Part shown: positions 35,174-43,787 of the stretch, piece after piece
Numbering within the stretch: position 1 is the stretch's first letter
How the letters are laid out: every line of letters begins with the position of its first letter
Assembly: GCA_020849625.1 (NCBI GenBank)
Contig: JADLFV010000075.1
Coordinates: forward strand, 1-60,194
Length of the DNA: 60,194 nt
From: Phycisphaeraceae bacterium
GTDB taxonomy: Bacteria; Planctomycetota; Phycisphaerae; Phycisphaerales; Phycisphaeraceae
Reading direction: 5' to 3'
Made by a program: the position numbers and the translations under genes
Notes under the pieces: generated by a model
Told to the model about the DNA's origin: nothing
The model's database searches: none
Seen by the model: only the letters and a program-made list of their open reading frames with translations

Positions 35174-36979
35174 ATGACCCTGGAAGGCCTGATCGTCATC
35201 GGTGTGGTGATCGCGGTGATAGCCGTGCTGGCGTTGACGCGGCTGGCGGCCGATGCGCTGATGATGGCGGCCCTGACATTCCTGCTGGTAGTCCCGGTGC
35301 CCGGCGATGGCGGGTGGAAGATCGGCATCCTGAGTCTGAAGGAAGGTTTTGCCGGTTTCAGCAACACGGGCATGCTCACCGTGGGCGTGCTGTTCGTGGT
35401 GGTCACCGGCCTGCGCGAGACCGGCGGCATCGACTGGATTGCACAACGATTGCTGGGCCGACCGCGCGGTACGCGCTCGGCCATGGGGCGCATCATCCTG
35501 CCGGTCTGCGGGTTCAGCGCGTTTCTCAACAACACGCCCGTGGTGGCCATGATGATCCCGGCCGTCAGCGACTGGGCCCGACGGTTGAACATCTCGCCTT
35601 CCAAGCTGATGATCCCGCTCAGCTACGCGGCCATCCTCGGCGGCACCTGCTCGCTGATCGGCACCAGCACCAACCTGGTGGTCAACGGCCTGGTGATCGG
35701 CGAGGGCGGTGAAACACTTCACATGTTCGACATCACCTGGATCGGCCTGCCGGCGGTGATCGTGGGCGCGACCTTCATGATCGTGCTTGGTCCGAAACTG
35801 CTGCCGCAGCGCGGCGCGGTGCGGGCCGCTTTGGCCGACGCCAGGCAATACACGCTGGAGTTGTTGCTGCCCAGCGGCAGCGCCATGGCGGACAAGACCA
35901 TCGAACAGGCGGGCCTGCGCAACCTGCCAGGCTGCTTCCTGGTTGACATCGAGCGTGGCGGCCAGCCTCTGGGCGGCGTCGGGCCGCAGACGACGCTGCG
36001 CGAAGGCGATCGATTGCTATTTGCCGGCGTGGTTGATGCCATCCGTGATCTGCAGAAAATGCGTGATCTGGCCCCGGCCACCGACCAGGTGTTCAAGCTC
36101 GATTCGCCCCGCTATCGCCGGCGACTTTTTGAAGCCGTGCCCTCACGCAGCAACCCCATCATCGGCAAAACCATTCGCGACGCCCGCTTTCGCAATCGCT
36201 ACAACGGCGTGGTCCTGGCGGTAGCCCGCGACGGCCAGCGCGTGGGCGGGCGCATCGGCGACATCGAGATCCGTCCCGGCGACACGCTGCTGATCGAAGC
36301 CGATGAGGACTTCGCCAACCGTTACCGTGACAATCGCGATTTCCTGCTGGTCAGTCGGCTGGAAGGCTCGACGCCCCGCCGCCACGCGCGGGCCCCGCTG
36401 GCGTTTCTGATCCTGGCTGCCATGGTCGCCGTCGCCACGATCGGCTGGTTGGATATGTTGCAGGCTGCCCTGCTGGCTGCGGGGTTGATGATCGTGACCC
36501 GTTGCTGCACGGTGACCGAAGCGCGGCAGAGTGTGGACTGGTCGGTGCTGATCGTGATCGCCGCGGCATTGGGTGTGGGCAAGTCGCTGGAAACTTCGGG
36601 CGCGGCCGCATCGATCGCCGGCGGACTGCTGAGCCTGGCGGGCGATCATCCCTGGCTGGTGCTGCTGGTGATTTATGCGGTCACTTCGCTGATGACGGAG
36701 GTGATCACCAACAACGCGGCGGTGGTGCTGACGTTCCCCATCGCCCAGGCCGCGGCCGCGGCGCTGGGTCCCAACGGCGTGAACTTCGCCCCGTTCATCT
36801 TCGCCATCATGATGGCCGGCTCGGCCAGCTTCGCCACGCCCTTGGGCTACCAGACCAACATGATGGTCTATGGCCCCGGCGGCTACAACTTCGGCGACTT
36901 CCTGCGCATCGGCGTGCCGATGAACCTGATCATGTGCGTCACCTGCGTCACGTTGATCCCGTTCATCTGGCCGTTCTGA
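35174..36979 (+). CDS. SLC13 family permease with two TrkA_C domains
   Basis: About 601 residues. Membrane helices at both ends surround two soluble TrkA_C (RCK_C) domains (about 220-295 and 310-395, with GCFLVDIERGGQPL and NGVVLAVARDGQRV). The conserved FLNNTPVVAMMIPAV and MTEVITNNAAVVLTFP blocks are the paired helical-hairpin motifs of divalent anion:Na+ symporters. Substrate may be sulfate or a dicarboxylate; the sequence does not tell. ATG 35174 follows GGGAAGAG; the longer frame from 35054 runs through the palindrome and is unlikely. Confidence 0.88.
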   Translation: MTLEGLIVIGVVIAVIAVLALTRLAADALMMAALTFLLVVPVPGDGGWKIGILSLKEGFAGFSNTGMLTVGVLFVVVTGLRETGGIDWIAQRLLGRPRGTRSAMGRIILPVCGFSAFLNNTPVVAMMIPAVSDWARRLNISPSKLMIPLSYAAILGGTCSLIGTSTNLVVNGLVIGEGGETLHMFDITWIGLPAVIVGATFMIVLGPKLLPQRGAVRAALADARQYTLELLLPSGSAMADKTIEQAGLRNLPGCFLVDIERGGQPLGGVGPQTTLREGDRLLFAGVVDAIRDLQKMRDLAPATDQVFKLDSPRYRRRLFEAVPSRSNPIIGKTIRDARFRNRYNGVVLAVARDGQRVGGRIGDIEIRPGDTLLIEADEDFANRYRDNRDFLLVSRLEGSTPRRHARAPLAFLILAAMVAVATIGWLDMLQAALLAAGLMIVTRCCTVTEARQSVDWSVLIVIAAALGVGKSLETSGAAASIAGGLLSLAGDHPWLVLLVIYAVTSLMTEVITNNAAVVLTFPIAQAAAAALGPNGVNFAPFIFAIMMAGSASFATPLGYQTNMMVYGPGGYNFGDFLRIGVPMNLIMCVTCVTLIPFIWPF

Positions 36980-37011
36980 ACCTATCTGTGACCGAGTCAT
37001 GTTCGCGCCAT

Positions 37012-37098
37012 TCACGACCACTGCCTATACCTGGGCAAGATCACCACGTGGTTCTTGCAGTCCCACTTCACGTGGGCCTGACTCTGCAAATCCTTCAT
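37012..37098 (-). pseudogene. IS200/IS605 TnpA remnant (first 28 codons)
   Basis: On the minus strand an ATG (37098-37096) opens MKDLQSQAHVKWDCKNHVV, then ILPRYRQ and a stop two codons later. This is the typical N-terminus of an IS200-type Y1 transposase (HxKWxCKYHVVxxPKYR). A good ribosome binding site, CAGGAGAA, lies upstream. The rest of the protein, including the HUH and catalytic Tyr motifs, is missing. 37099-37227 probably contains the old IS end, as it can form short hairpins. Confidence 0.75.
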
Positions 37099-37267
37099 AA
37101 CGGTTCTCCTGACCCTTCGGGGCCTTCCTCAAGGAGGACCGTCTGTCACAAATCGCAGACCACGGCAGTGCCTTCTCAATTCTCGCCGCCACAGGCGTTG
37201 GATTACGAAGGGATTGAACAACTCTGACTACACGGCTAAGCTCGACTTTTGCCGTTTTCGACGCCCT

Positions 37268-37731
37268 TCACGCCGCTCGGCAGACCGCGTCGAGCAGGGC
37301 GCGGCGCAGCGGGGGCGGGAGTTTTTGATACCCCTGGTATAAATGCGGCTGTTTGAAAACCGTCTGCTCCCACAACAGCCGCCGGACCAGATGGCCCCCG
37401 CACGTTTGCCCCGCCGGCGTCGCGCCACTGTCTGCCGCGGTGAGGGCAGCTTCTTGCCTTTGATGCGTGGTCGGCCGATCCGCTGGCGCGTCGGCGGCCG
37501 GTACAGAGCAGCCTCGGGATGACAGCGGCTGACGAGCGTGACGTGACGGCGATGACGATGGAAGAAGCCGGCCAGCGCGCCCACCGTCCACAGCATGTTG
37601 GTCGCGGTGCGCCGACCCCTGGCCAGGATCGACCCGATCATCAGCACCACCGCCCGCTGGAAAGTCGGCTCGGAAAATGCTACAGAGAAGCTCCAGTCCA
37701 GCGTCTCCGCCGCTCGAGGCCATGGCAACAT
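37268..37731 (-). pseudogene. degenerate DDE-type transposase (frameshifted, internally deleted)
   Basis: The minus-strand frame beginning near 37731 reads FSEPTFQRAVVLMIGSILA, then GRRTATNMLWTVGALAGFF, the usual N-terminus of a DDE transposase family common in planctomycetes. It jumps directly to RHVTLVSRCHPEAALYRPP and GRPRIKGKKLPSP, which normally lie well over 100 residues later. A second frame then supplies HLVRRLLWEQTVFK and LPPPLRRALLDAVCRAA, the C-terminus. So there is a large internal deletion plus at least one frameshift; the catalytic acidic residues are lost. The family placement is from memory and moderately sure. Confidence 0.65.
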
Positions 37732-37813
37732 GTCGGATTCCTTTCCGATTCGCTGCGCTGACGCCACAGCTATCGGCGGGAATCCGGCTTCATGATGCAA
37801 TCAAGCCTTGCGA

Positions 37814-38806
37814 TCATGCGAGCCTGCCACGCCTAACCAGCAACAGCAGACCCGTGCCAAGCAGAATCGCGGTGGCAGGCTCGGGAACGACTACCGCGGC
37901 CAGCGCCTCATCGAAGCTCAAGTCGGAACTGGCGCCGAAGCCCCAGTTGTCGCCAACGATCTGCAGGTCAGCCAGGTTGACGATGCCGTCGCCGGTGAAG
38001 TCCGCTTGAGACCAGATGGCCGTGGTGGACTGCCAGTTGTCACCGAGGATCTGCAGGTCAGCCAGATTGACCATACCGTCGCCGTTGGCGTCACCGGGAT
38101 GGTAGGTCCAGTCGATGACCAGGTGCGGGCGCACGGTGCTGCTCGCATATTCCGTGTTACCCACACGAAGCAGCCCGTCGGTGGTGTCACCCTGCAACAT
38201 TGTCTTGGTGGGATCGCCGACCGGACCAAGCAGCAGGAGTCCATAGTTATTGACGCTGCCGCTGGCCCAACTCTGGTAAATCGACGTGATGTTCCACGAT
38301 TTATAGATACCGATGCCCTCGTCAGACTTACTGATCAAAACGGTGTCTATGGGCGTTGAATTGTAGTCGGTGCCCGACCCAAGGCCGGCGGTGTTCCACG
38401 GAACGCCGTTGCTCGCCTGGTTCCACGTCGCTTCCATTTCGACCCAGGGCGTCAGCATCTGGTACAGCGAGAAATTGTGTGATACCGGCAAATCACCATT
38501 GAGGTGATCGATGTAGGAGTAGAAGAGGGTGCAGAACTGCAACTTGGCGCTGGTGATGACCGCGCCGTTGGGCAGCGAAGCCAGATCAAACTTGATCATC
38601 GGGCGGGCACGGTCAAGCACGGTGTCGCGCGCATCGTAGTAATACATGCCGCTGGCGCCGAAATTGTCATTCGGGCCGTTGTTGTACAGGAACGTGTCCA
38701 CCGCGTGAGTTTCATCCAGAATCACGGTGGTTTGCTCGGCCATGACGGATGAGAAAGTGACGAACAGCAGAGCAATGGTCAATGCATGCACGTTGTTGGT
38801 GGACAT
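37814..38806 (-). CDS. DNRLRE protein with dockerin-like repeats and PEP-CTERM (paralogue A)
   Basis: 330 residues. Signal peptide (to about residue 23), DNRLRE domain with VDTFLYNNGPNDNFGASG and RPMIKFDLASLP near the start and RPHLVIDWTYH at its end, then two calcium-binding dockerin-like loops (DANGDGMVNLADLQILGDNW and DFTGDGIVNLADLQIVGDNW), and a PEP-CTERM signal: VPEPATAILLGTG plus a basic tail. Such proteins are exported, sorted by exosortase and held at or released from the surface. GGAGG precedes the ATG. It lies 119 bases behind paralogue B and may be cotranscribed. Confidence 0.88.
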   Translation of the reverse strand: MSTNNVHALTIALLFVTFSSVMAEQTTVILDETHAVDTFLYNNGPNDNFGASGMYYYDARDTVLDRARPMIKFDLASLPNGAVITSAKLQFCTLFYSYIDHLNGDLPVSHNFSLYQMLTPWVEMEATWNQASNGVPWNTAGLGSGTDYNSTPIDTVLISKSDEGIGIYKSWNITSIYQSWASGSVNNYGLLLLGPVGDPTKTMLQGDTTDGLLRVGNTEYASSTVRPHLVIDWTYHPGDANGDGMVNLADLQILGDNWQSTTAIWSQADFTGDGIVNLADLQIVGDNWGFGASSDLSFDEALAAVVVPEPATAILLGTGLLLLVRRGRLA

Positions 38807-38925
38807 GGTCCTGGCCTCCAGAGTCGCCTGTGTTCATACCGATGAGGACGACATTAAAACACCTTAACAACTGACACACGAGAGAACCGGCTCTAAACAA
38901 AGCCGGCACAACACACGATCGCAGA

Positions 38926-39897
38926 TCATTCTTCGCATTGGCGGCGCCGCAGTGGACACAGCCAGCTAACAGCAATCAAGATAGTCGCCGATGCGGGCTC
39001 AGGAACAGCGATGCCCGCTGATTCCAGGGCATTGTCGAAAGACAGATCCGGCCCCGCGCCATAGTCCCAATTGTCGCCAATGATTTGCAGGTCAGCCAGA
39101 TTGACGATGCCGTCATCGGTAAAGTCCGCTTCCGCCCATGCGGCCGTGGAGGACTGCCAGTTATCACCGAGGATCTGCAGGTCAGCGAGGTTGACCAGGC
39201 CGTCGCCATTGGCATCGCCGGGATGGTATGTCCAGTCGATGACCACTTCAGGCAGGTAGTAGGTGTCCGCGGAATACTCGGAGTTGGCCATGCGCAATAC
39301 GCCATCCAGTGGATCGCTCGGGGCGGGATCGCCAACCCAACCGATGAATGTGAGTCCATAGTTGCCGGCAGGAGTTGCCAGCCAGTTCTGGTAGAGCGCG
39401 GTGATGTCCCAGGACACCTTGGGGCTGGGCGAGTACGTATCGACGACGCTGAGGGTCTTGGTGTCTTCGGCCGTCGCGTTGTAATCGCTGGCGCTGAAGG
39501 CGCCGGCGGCCCAGGTGGCGGCGGTTTTCGCGTTGTTCCAGGTGGCTTCTGATTCGTTCCAATCGGTCAACATCTGATGCACCGACACATCAGCCGAGGT
39601 CGTGTTGGACCAGTACAGGACCCTCATGCTCAAGGAAACGCTGCTGATCTCCGCCCCGGCTGGAAGTGTGGGCAGGTCGAATCGGAGAATGGAGCGGGCC
39701 GCATACAGGCTCGCCTGTCGATTGTTGTAGTAGTAAAGCTGACTGTTGGCGTAATTGTTGTTCGGCTCACCGTTGTAAAAGAAGGCGTCCGCTGAATTCG
39801 TGTTGTTCAGATAGGTCACACTCTGCTCGCCGCTGGCCCGTGACACCACCACAGCTAAAAGAATCACTGCCCAAACACCTACCCTCTTGATGAACAT
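38926..39897 (-). CDS. DNRLRE protein with dockerin-like repeats and PEP-CTERM (paralogue B)
   Basis: About 323 residues from the ATG at 39897, which has AGGAGGT at 7 bases. Signal peptide, DNRLRE domain (SADAFFYNGEPNNNYANS, RSILRFDLPTLPAG), two dockerin-like loops (DANGDGLVNLADLQILGDNW and DFTDDGIVNLADLQIIGDNW), then VPEPASATILIAVSWLCP and a basic tail. The C-terminal helix is interrupted by Trp and Cys, so the PEP-CTERM is weaker than in the paralogues. Its promoter is predicted at 40050-40077. Confidence 0.86.
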   Translation of the reverse strand: MFIKRVGVWAVILLAVVVSRASGEQSVTYLNNTNSADAFFYNGEPNNNYANSQLYYYNNRQASLYAARSILRFDLPTLPAGAEISSVSLSMRVLYWSNTTSADVSVHQMLTDWNESEATWNNAKTAATWAAGAFSASDYNATAEDTKTLSVVDTYSPSPKVSWDITALYQNWLATPAGNYGLTFIGWVGDPAPSDPLDGVLRMANSEYSADTYYLPEVVIDWTYHPGDANGDGLVNLADLQILGDNWQSSTAAWAEADFTDDGIVNLADLQIIGDNWDYGAGPDLSFDNALESAGIAVPEPASATILIAVSWLCPLRRRQCEE

Positions 39898-40049
39898 GTT
39901 CCATACCTCCTGGAGTGATGTGCTCTTCAAACCCTCTCAATTGAAACACATAGGTCAGCAGCAATCAGGTGAAATCAAGGTGGAAAGTGAAGCAAGCCAA
40001 TTTCTGATGCCTTGCCTTCACGTCTCTCTCGAACAGCGACTGAATGTAC

Positions 40050-40077
40050 AGTATAACTACATGTGTATCCGTGTCAA
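40050..40077 (-). promoter_or_regulatory. predicted promoter of paralogue B with conserved ACACATGTAG spacer
   Basis: On the minus strand TTGACA (plus 40072-40077) and TATACT (40050-40055) are 16 bases apart. The spacer contains ACACATGTAG, identical to that at 41326-41353. It lies about 150 bases upstream of the paralogue B start. No gene is supported in 39898-40330 apart from this control region. Confidence 0.65.
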
Positions 40078-40330
40078 GATGTAATATTATACATGTATAT
40101 ACATTTGGCGGTGCTGGCACACAGATCGCTCTTGTGTCAAAACGCAAATCAGTTCATTGCCCTGCGCGGCGCGGCCGCGAGGCAGAAGCGGCGAGGTCCT
40201 TCTGGACATACTCCGCAGTTCTAGGACGACATGACCTGGTCGCCCATGACACCACTGGTGACCCGCGACCACAGCGGCGACGTGTCAATGTGGTCCGCCT
40301 GGAATTGACACCAGATCTACACCACGGCAT

Positions 40331-40373
40331 GAAAATAAAACAGCCGACGCTTCGGGTTGAGCGAAGCGCCGGC
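40331..40373 (-). terminator. intrinsic terminator of paralogue C
   Basis: Read on the minus strand, GCCGGCGCTTCG pairs with CGAAGCGTCGGC around a 7-base loop, followed by TGTTTTATTTTC. It lies about 30 bases beyond the paralogue C stop codon. Confidence 0.85.
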
Positions 40374-40404
40374 CTGGTATGCCCTCAAATTTCCCTTCTG
40401 TCAT

Positions 40405-41169
40405 TTACTTGCGGCGGGCAAAAAGCAACAGCCCGGCACCCAGCAATACCAGGGAAGCAGGCTCCGGAACGATGTGATAGTCGATGATCAGGTGCGGCCG
40501 AAAATCATCGTTGGCATATTCCGAGTTGTACAGACGAAATACGCCGTCGGTGGTGTCGCCATCGTTGGTGCTGTAGTTGGGAACGCCGGCCGGACCCTGG
40601 ATGCCGACACCGTGGTTACTGGAGGGATTGGCAACCCAGCTCAGGTAAAGTGCGGTGATATCCCAAGTCAAATAGGTGCCCTGAAGTGTGCTATCAACCA
40701 GCACGGTGTCTTCTGCTGTTGCGTTGTAATCCGTGCCGGAACCCAGGCCTGCGGTGTTCCACGGGGTGGCTGTCAGCCGGTCGTTCCAGGAAGACTGCAC
40801 CTCATCCCAGCTGACCAGCATCTGGTGCACCGAAAAGTTGTGCGGCACCGTCGCGTTTCCGTTGTTGATGTCGATGTAAGTGTACTGCTGGAGCTTGATA
40901 TTCAAGCCAACGCTGTCGATCACGGCACCGCCGGGGAGCGTGGCGAGATTGAACTGGATGATGGGCCGAGCGGTGTCGTTGGCCGCCCCACGCTGGTCGT
41001 AGTAGAACAGGCCGCTGCCCGCGAAATTGCTGGCCGGGCTGTTGTTGTAGAGGAAGTTATCCCCTGCATTTGTGTCGTTCAAAACGACGTCCAGCACCGC
41101 CGCTTTCACCGGCGACACGGTTGCCGCCAAGAGAAATACTGCCAAGACGCCGACACTTTTTGTAAACAT
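40405..41169 (-). CDS. DNRLRE protein with PEP-CTERM, no dockerin (paralogue C)
   Basis: About 254 residues from ATG 41169, preceded by GGAGGA. Signal peptide, DNRLRE domain (GDNFLYNNSPASNFAGSG, RPIIQFNLATLPGG, RPHLIIDYH), then directly VPEPASLVLLGAGLLLFARRK, a textbook PEP-CTERM signal. Similar to paralogues A and B over the DNRLRE domain but without the two calcium loops. It has its own promoter and terminator. Confidence 0.88.
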   Translation of the reverse strand: MFTKSVGVLAVFLLAATVSPVKAAVLDVVLNDTNAGDNFLYNNSPASNFAGSGLFYYDQRGAANDTARPIIQFNLATLPGGAVIDSVGLNIKLQQYTYIDINNGNATVPHNFSVHQMLVSWDEVQSSWNDRLTATPWNTAGLGSGTDYNATAEDTVLVDSTLQGTYLTWDITALYLSWVANPSSNHGVGIQGPAGVPNYSTNDGDTTDGVFRLYNSEYANDDFRPHLIIDYHIVPEPASLVLLGAGLLLFARRK

Positions 41170-41325
41170 GGTCTTAATCCTCCACTGAGCCTTGGCTGTT
41201 TTCACCTCACAAGGCACGTTTGAAGAAACTCGAAGCCTTCACGCTGAAGACTTCGCGATTTGATCTGCTCTGAATTGCGATTCTTCTTCTTCCTCTCAGC
41301 ACACTACATGCTCCACCAAATATAC

Positions 41326-41353
41326 AGTATATCTACATGTGTCTCACATGCAA
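41326..41353 (-). promoter_or_regulatory. predicted promoter of paralogue C with conserved ACACATGTAG spacer
   Basis: On the minus strand TTGCAT (plus 41348-41353) and TATACT (41326-41331) are 16 bases apart. The 20 bases from the spacer through the -10 differ from the paralogue B promoter at one position. It lies about 155 bases upstream of the start. Nearby, ATTATAA-TT-TTATAAT (41447-41462) is a palindrome of unknown role. Confidence 0.65.
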
Positions 41354-41512
41354 TAGATTGTTTATACTTGTATTGAATATTTTCATCAAGGCCCTCTTCA
41401 TGGCGACCGTCGGCGCTATAGATTACAAGTTATTGAAATACAATATATTATAATTTTATAATCTGTGAACAGCCTTTAACTCTGCTTGCGAGCCGGGATA
41501 TGGCTGAGCCCG

Positions 41513-43291
41513 TTACTCCGCGATGGCTTCCGGGCTTGGTCCTTCTGCGGGACGGTCGGGGGCGACTTGCCGGTCCGTCCGTCGCCGCCCAATCCACATG
41601 AATACCAACCCGATCGCAGCAATGGCACCACCCACCAGCAGGATCTGCAGGCGGCCCGTCCATGGATTCGGCGCAAGTGCCAGCAGGCACACCAGTATGC
41701 CGATGACGGCGGCGAAGGTTCCGATGACCTTGAGCTGCCTCAGATCTGAACTGATGCCCACTTCGCGCTCGTAGTCGATCGGCGTGAGCATGGTCTTGAA
41801 GAATGCCGCGACCTGCTGCCTGTAGCGTGGCTGTTCGTACCGCCAGAAAGGCATGGTGGCGAAAAAACCGCTCAGTCCCACCACCGTGTTGATGGTCACC
41901 TTCTGCTGGAACGACCAGGTATCGGTGGATAGGACGCTCAGCACGGAGGGGACCAATCCGCAAGCAGTTGAAAACAACGCTGACCACCGTGGCACGCGGC
42001 GAATGAACAACGCAAGCAACATCGGCGTTGACAGCGGAATGCCAAGCATGGCTGTGACGTTCAACATGAACTCAAAGATGCCCTGACCCCGAGCCTGAGA
42101 GAAATAGACCGCAAGGGCAATGATGCTCAGTCCCATGCCCAGGGAGAAAAACTGGCCCAGGCGCAACAGCGGTCGGTCATGACGTTGGCGCAGGCTGAAT
42201 AAGCGACAGAGCGCCGGGTAAATGTCCTGAGTGAAAATGGCAGCGTTACGGTTCAGGCCGACGTCCATGGAACTCATGGTGGCGGCAAACATGGCGACGA
42301 CCATCAGGCCGATCATGCCGGTCGGCAACAGCTTGGCGCTGGCGATGGCATAGGCTGCTTCGGCCGGCTTGGGCAGCGCTGCTGCACTCACTTCAGCCTC
42401 AAAAAGCAGGCGAGCGGTCATGGGCGGAATGAACCAGATACAGGCTCCCAGCAGCATCAGCACCGCTCCCAGAAGCGCCGCCTTGCGCGCTTCCGTCCCG
42501 TCCTTGACCGCAAAATACCGGGAAGCGGAGTTCAGCGAGTTGTATGTGAAAACGTTCTGAAAAAACATCGCCGCGGCCCACGCCCAGGTGTAAGCGTTCA
42601 ACGGATACTGACCCGGCTGGTGAACAAAAGCGAAGTCGTCGCTCAAACCTTTCGCGCGCATGAGATCCAGGAAACCGTCAACGCCGCCCACCTTGACCAG
42701 GCACAATACCGCCAGCAGGACCGTCATCGGCACCAGCACCAGCGTCTGCAGAAAGTCATTGCTCATCACGGCCCAGCTTCCGCCGACCACTGAATAGATC
42801 AGAACGACCGCTCCCACGCCAAGGATGACTGCCTGCAGGTTCAGCCCAAAGACCGAGGCGCTGAAAATCGCCAACCCGTACAGTTGCAAGGCGGAAAAGA
42901 GCAGTTGCGTGGGGACGCTGAACCAGGCGTAAACCTGCTGCGTGGCGCCGCCGAAGCGATTGCGGATCACCTCCGGCACGGTGATGGCCCGCAGTTGTCG
43001 AAACCACGGGGCCAGGAAAAGAAAGTTGATGAAGAAGCCCGCGGCATTGGCCAGAAAGATGATGGACACACTCCAGCCAGCCTCAAACGCCACGCCGGCC
43101 GCCCCCGTAAAGGTCCAGGCGCTGAAGCTGCTCATGAAAGCGCTGGCGCCCACCAGCCACCAGGTGCCCTGGCACCCATTGCGGAAATAGTCGCTCACAT
43201 TGCTGTTCTGGCGATGAAGGACTAAGCCCACGGCCACCAGCACCAGCAGATACACCCCGATGGTGACTAGTTCGATGCCCGAATGAAGCAT
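41513..43291 (-). CDS. sodium:solute symporter (SSS family)
   Basis: About 592 residues with some 14 membrane helices. The N-terminal helix GIELVTIGVYLLVLVAVG, the SDYFRNGCQGTWWLVGASAF region and the inner FMSSFSAWTFTGAAG block are typical of SSS proteins that bring in sugars, sialic acid or similar solutes with sodium. GAGG is 6 bases before ATG 43291, so this start is preferred over the longer frame. Placed between the surface proteins and the divergent regulator, it probably imports the sugar handled by the plus-strand catabolic genes. Confidence 0.88.
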   Translation of the reverse strand: MLHSGIELVTIGVYLLVLVAVGLVLHRQNSNVSDYFRNGCQGTWWLVGASAFMSSFSAWTFTGAAGVAFEAGWSVSIIFLANAAGFFINFLFLAPWFRQLRAITVPEVIRNRFGGATQQVYAWFSVPTQLLFSALQLYGLAIFSASVFGLNLQAVILGVGAVVLIYSVVGGSWAVMSNDFLQTLVLVPMTVLLAVLCLVKVGGVDGFLDLMRAKGLSDDFAFVHQPGQYPLNAYTWAWAAAMFFQNVFTYNSLNSASRYFAVKDGTEARKAALLGAVLMLLGACIWFIPPMTARLLFEAEVSAAALPKPAEAAYAIASAKLLPTGMIGLMVVAMFAATMSSMDVGLNRNAAIFTQDIYPALCRLFSLRQRHDRPLLRLGQFFSLGMGLSIIALAVYFSQARGQGIFEFMLNVTAMLGIPLSTPMLLALFIRRVPRWSALFSTACGLVPSVLSVLSTDTWSFQQKVTINTVVGLSGFFATMPFWRYEQPRYRQQVAAFFKTMLTPIDYEREVGISSDLRQLKVIGTFAAVIGILVCLLALAPNPWTGRLQILLVGGAIAAIGLVFMWIGRRRTDRQVAPDRPAEGPSPEAIAE

Positions 43292-43462
43292 GGAAAACCT
43301 CATGGGATATAAACATGTCAATACAGCGCATGACGCGACGAATCCACAATCATACGGAAAAAATTGTCAGCTACAACACAAATGAGGATCCACGATGACA
43401 AGATCTCGAGTCCCCGGTTCGGAGGAAGAAGCCGTTGTTTTCGCCCTCCACGCCAGCATTAA

Positions 43463-43497
43463 AATTATAAATTATTTTTTTATAGTTATTTATAATT
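43463..43497. promoter_or_regulatory. AT-rich inverted repeat in the symporter/regulator intergenic region
   Basis: AATTATAAAT (43463-43472) and ATTTATAATT (43488-43497) form a perfect 10-bp inverted repeat. The divergent 43292-43787 region is AT-rich and also has TTGTAAATGTAC and GACTTGTAAAATTG stretches near 43569-43605. These are candidate regulator sites; no binding is shown. No gene is seen in this 496-base gap. Confidence 0.4.
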
Positions 43498-43787
43498 AGT
43501 TCTCGGTTGTGAGGTCCTGCCGGCATGGCCGGTGGCGCCTGGTCTCTTCCCGTAATCAAAGAAAAAAATTGTAAATGTACCTCTATATGACTTGTAAAAT
43601 TGTGCGGCGGAGATACACTACGAGCAAGTGGCATGAGAGTGTTCACGCAGTAGGATGGCCGGCCGAAAGGCAAAATACAAGGCTGCCGTCGAAAACATTT
43701 GAGTGGCCCTGCCAACCAGAGGCGTCTCTTGCATGAATCATGGCGTAGTGCGGACCATTGACCACCCAGGGTGTTTAGTGATTGACC

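Noticed and set aside
40044..40487. Plus-strand frame over the paralogue C terminator
   Set aside because: It covers a promoter and terminator of minus-strand genes and part of paralogue C in antisense; no domain or start site supports it.
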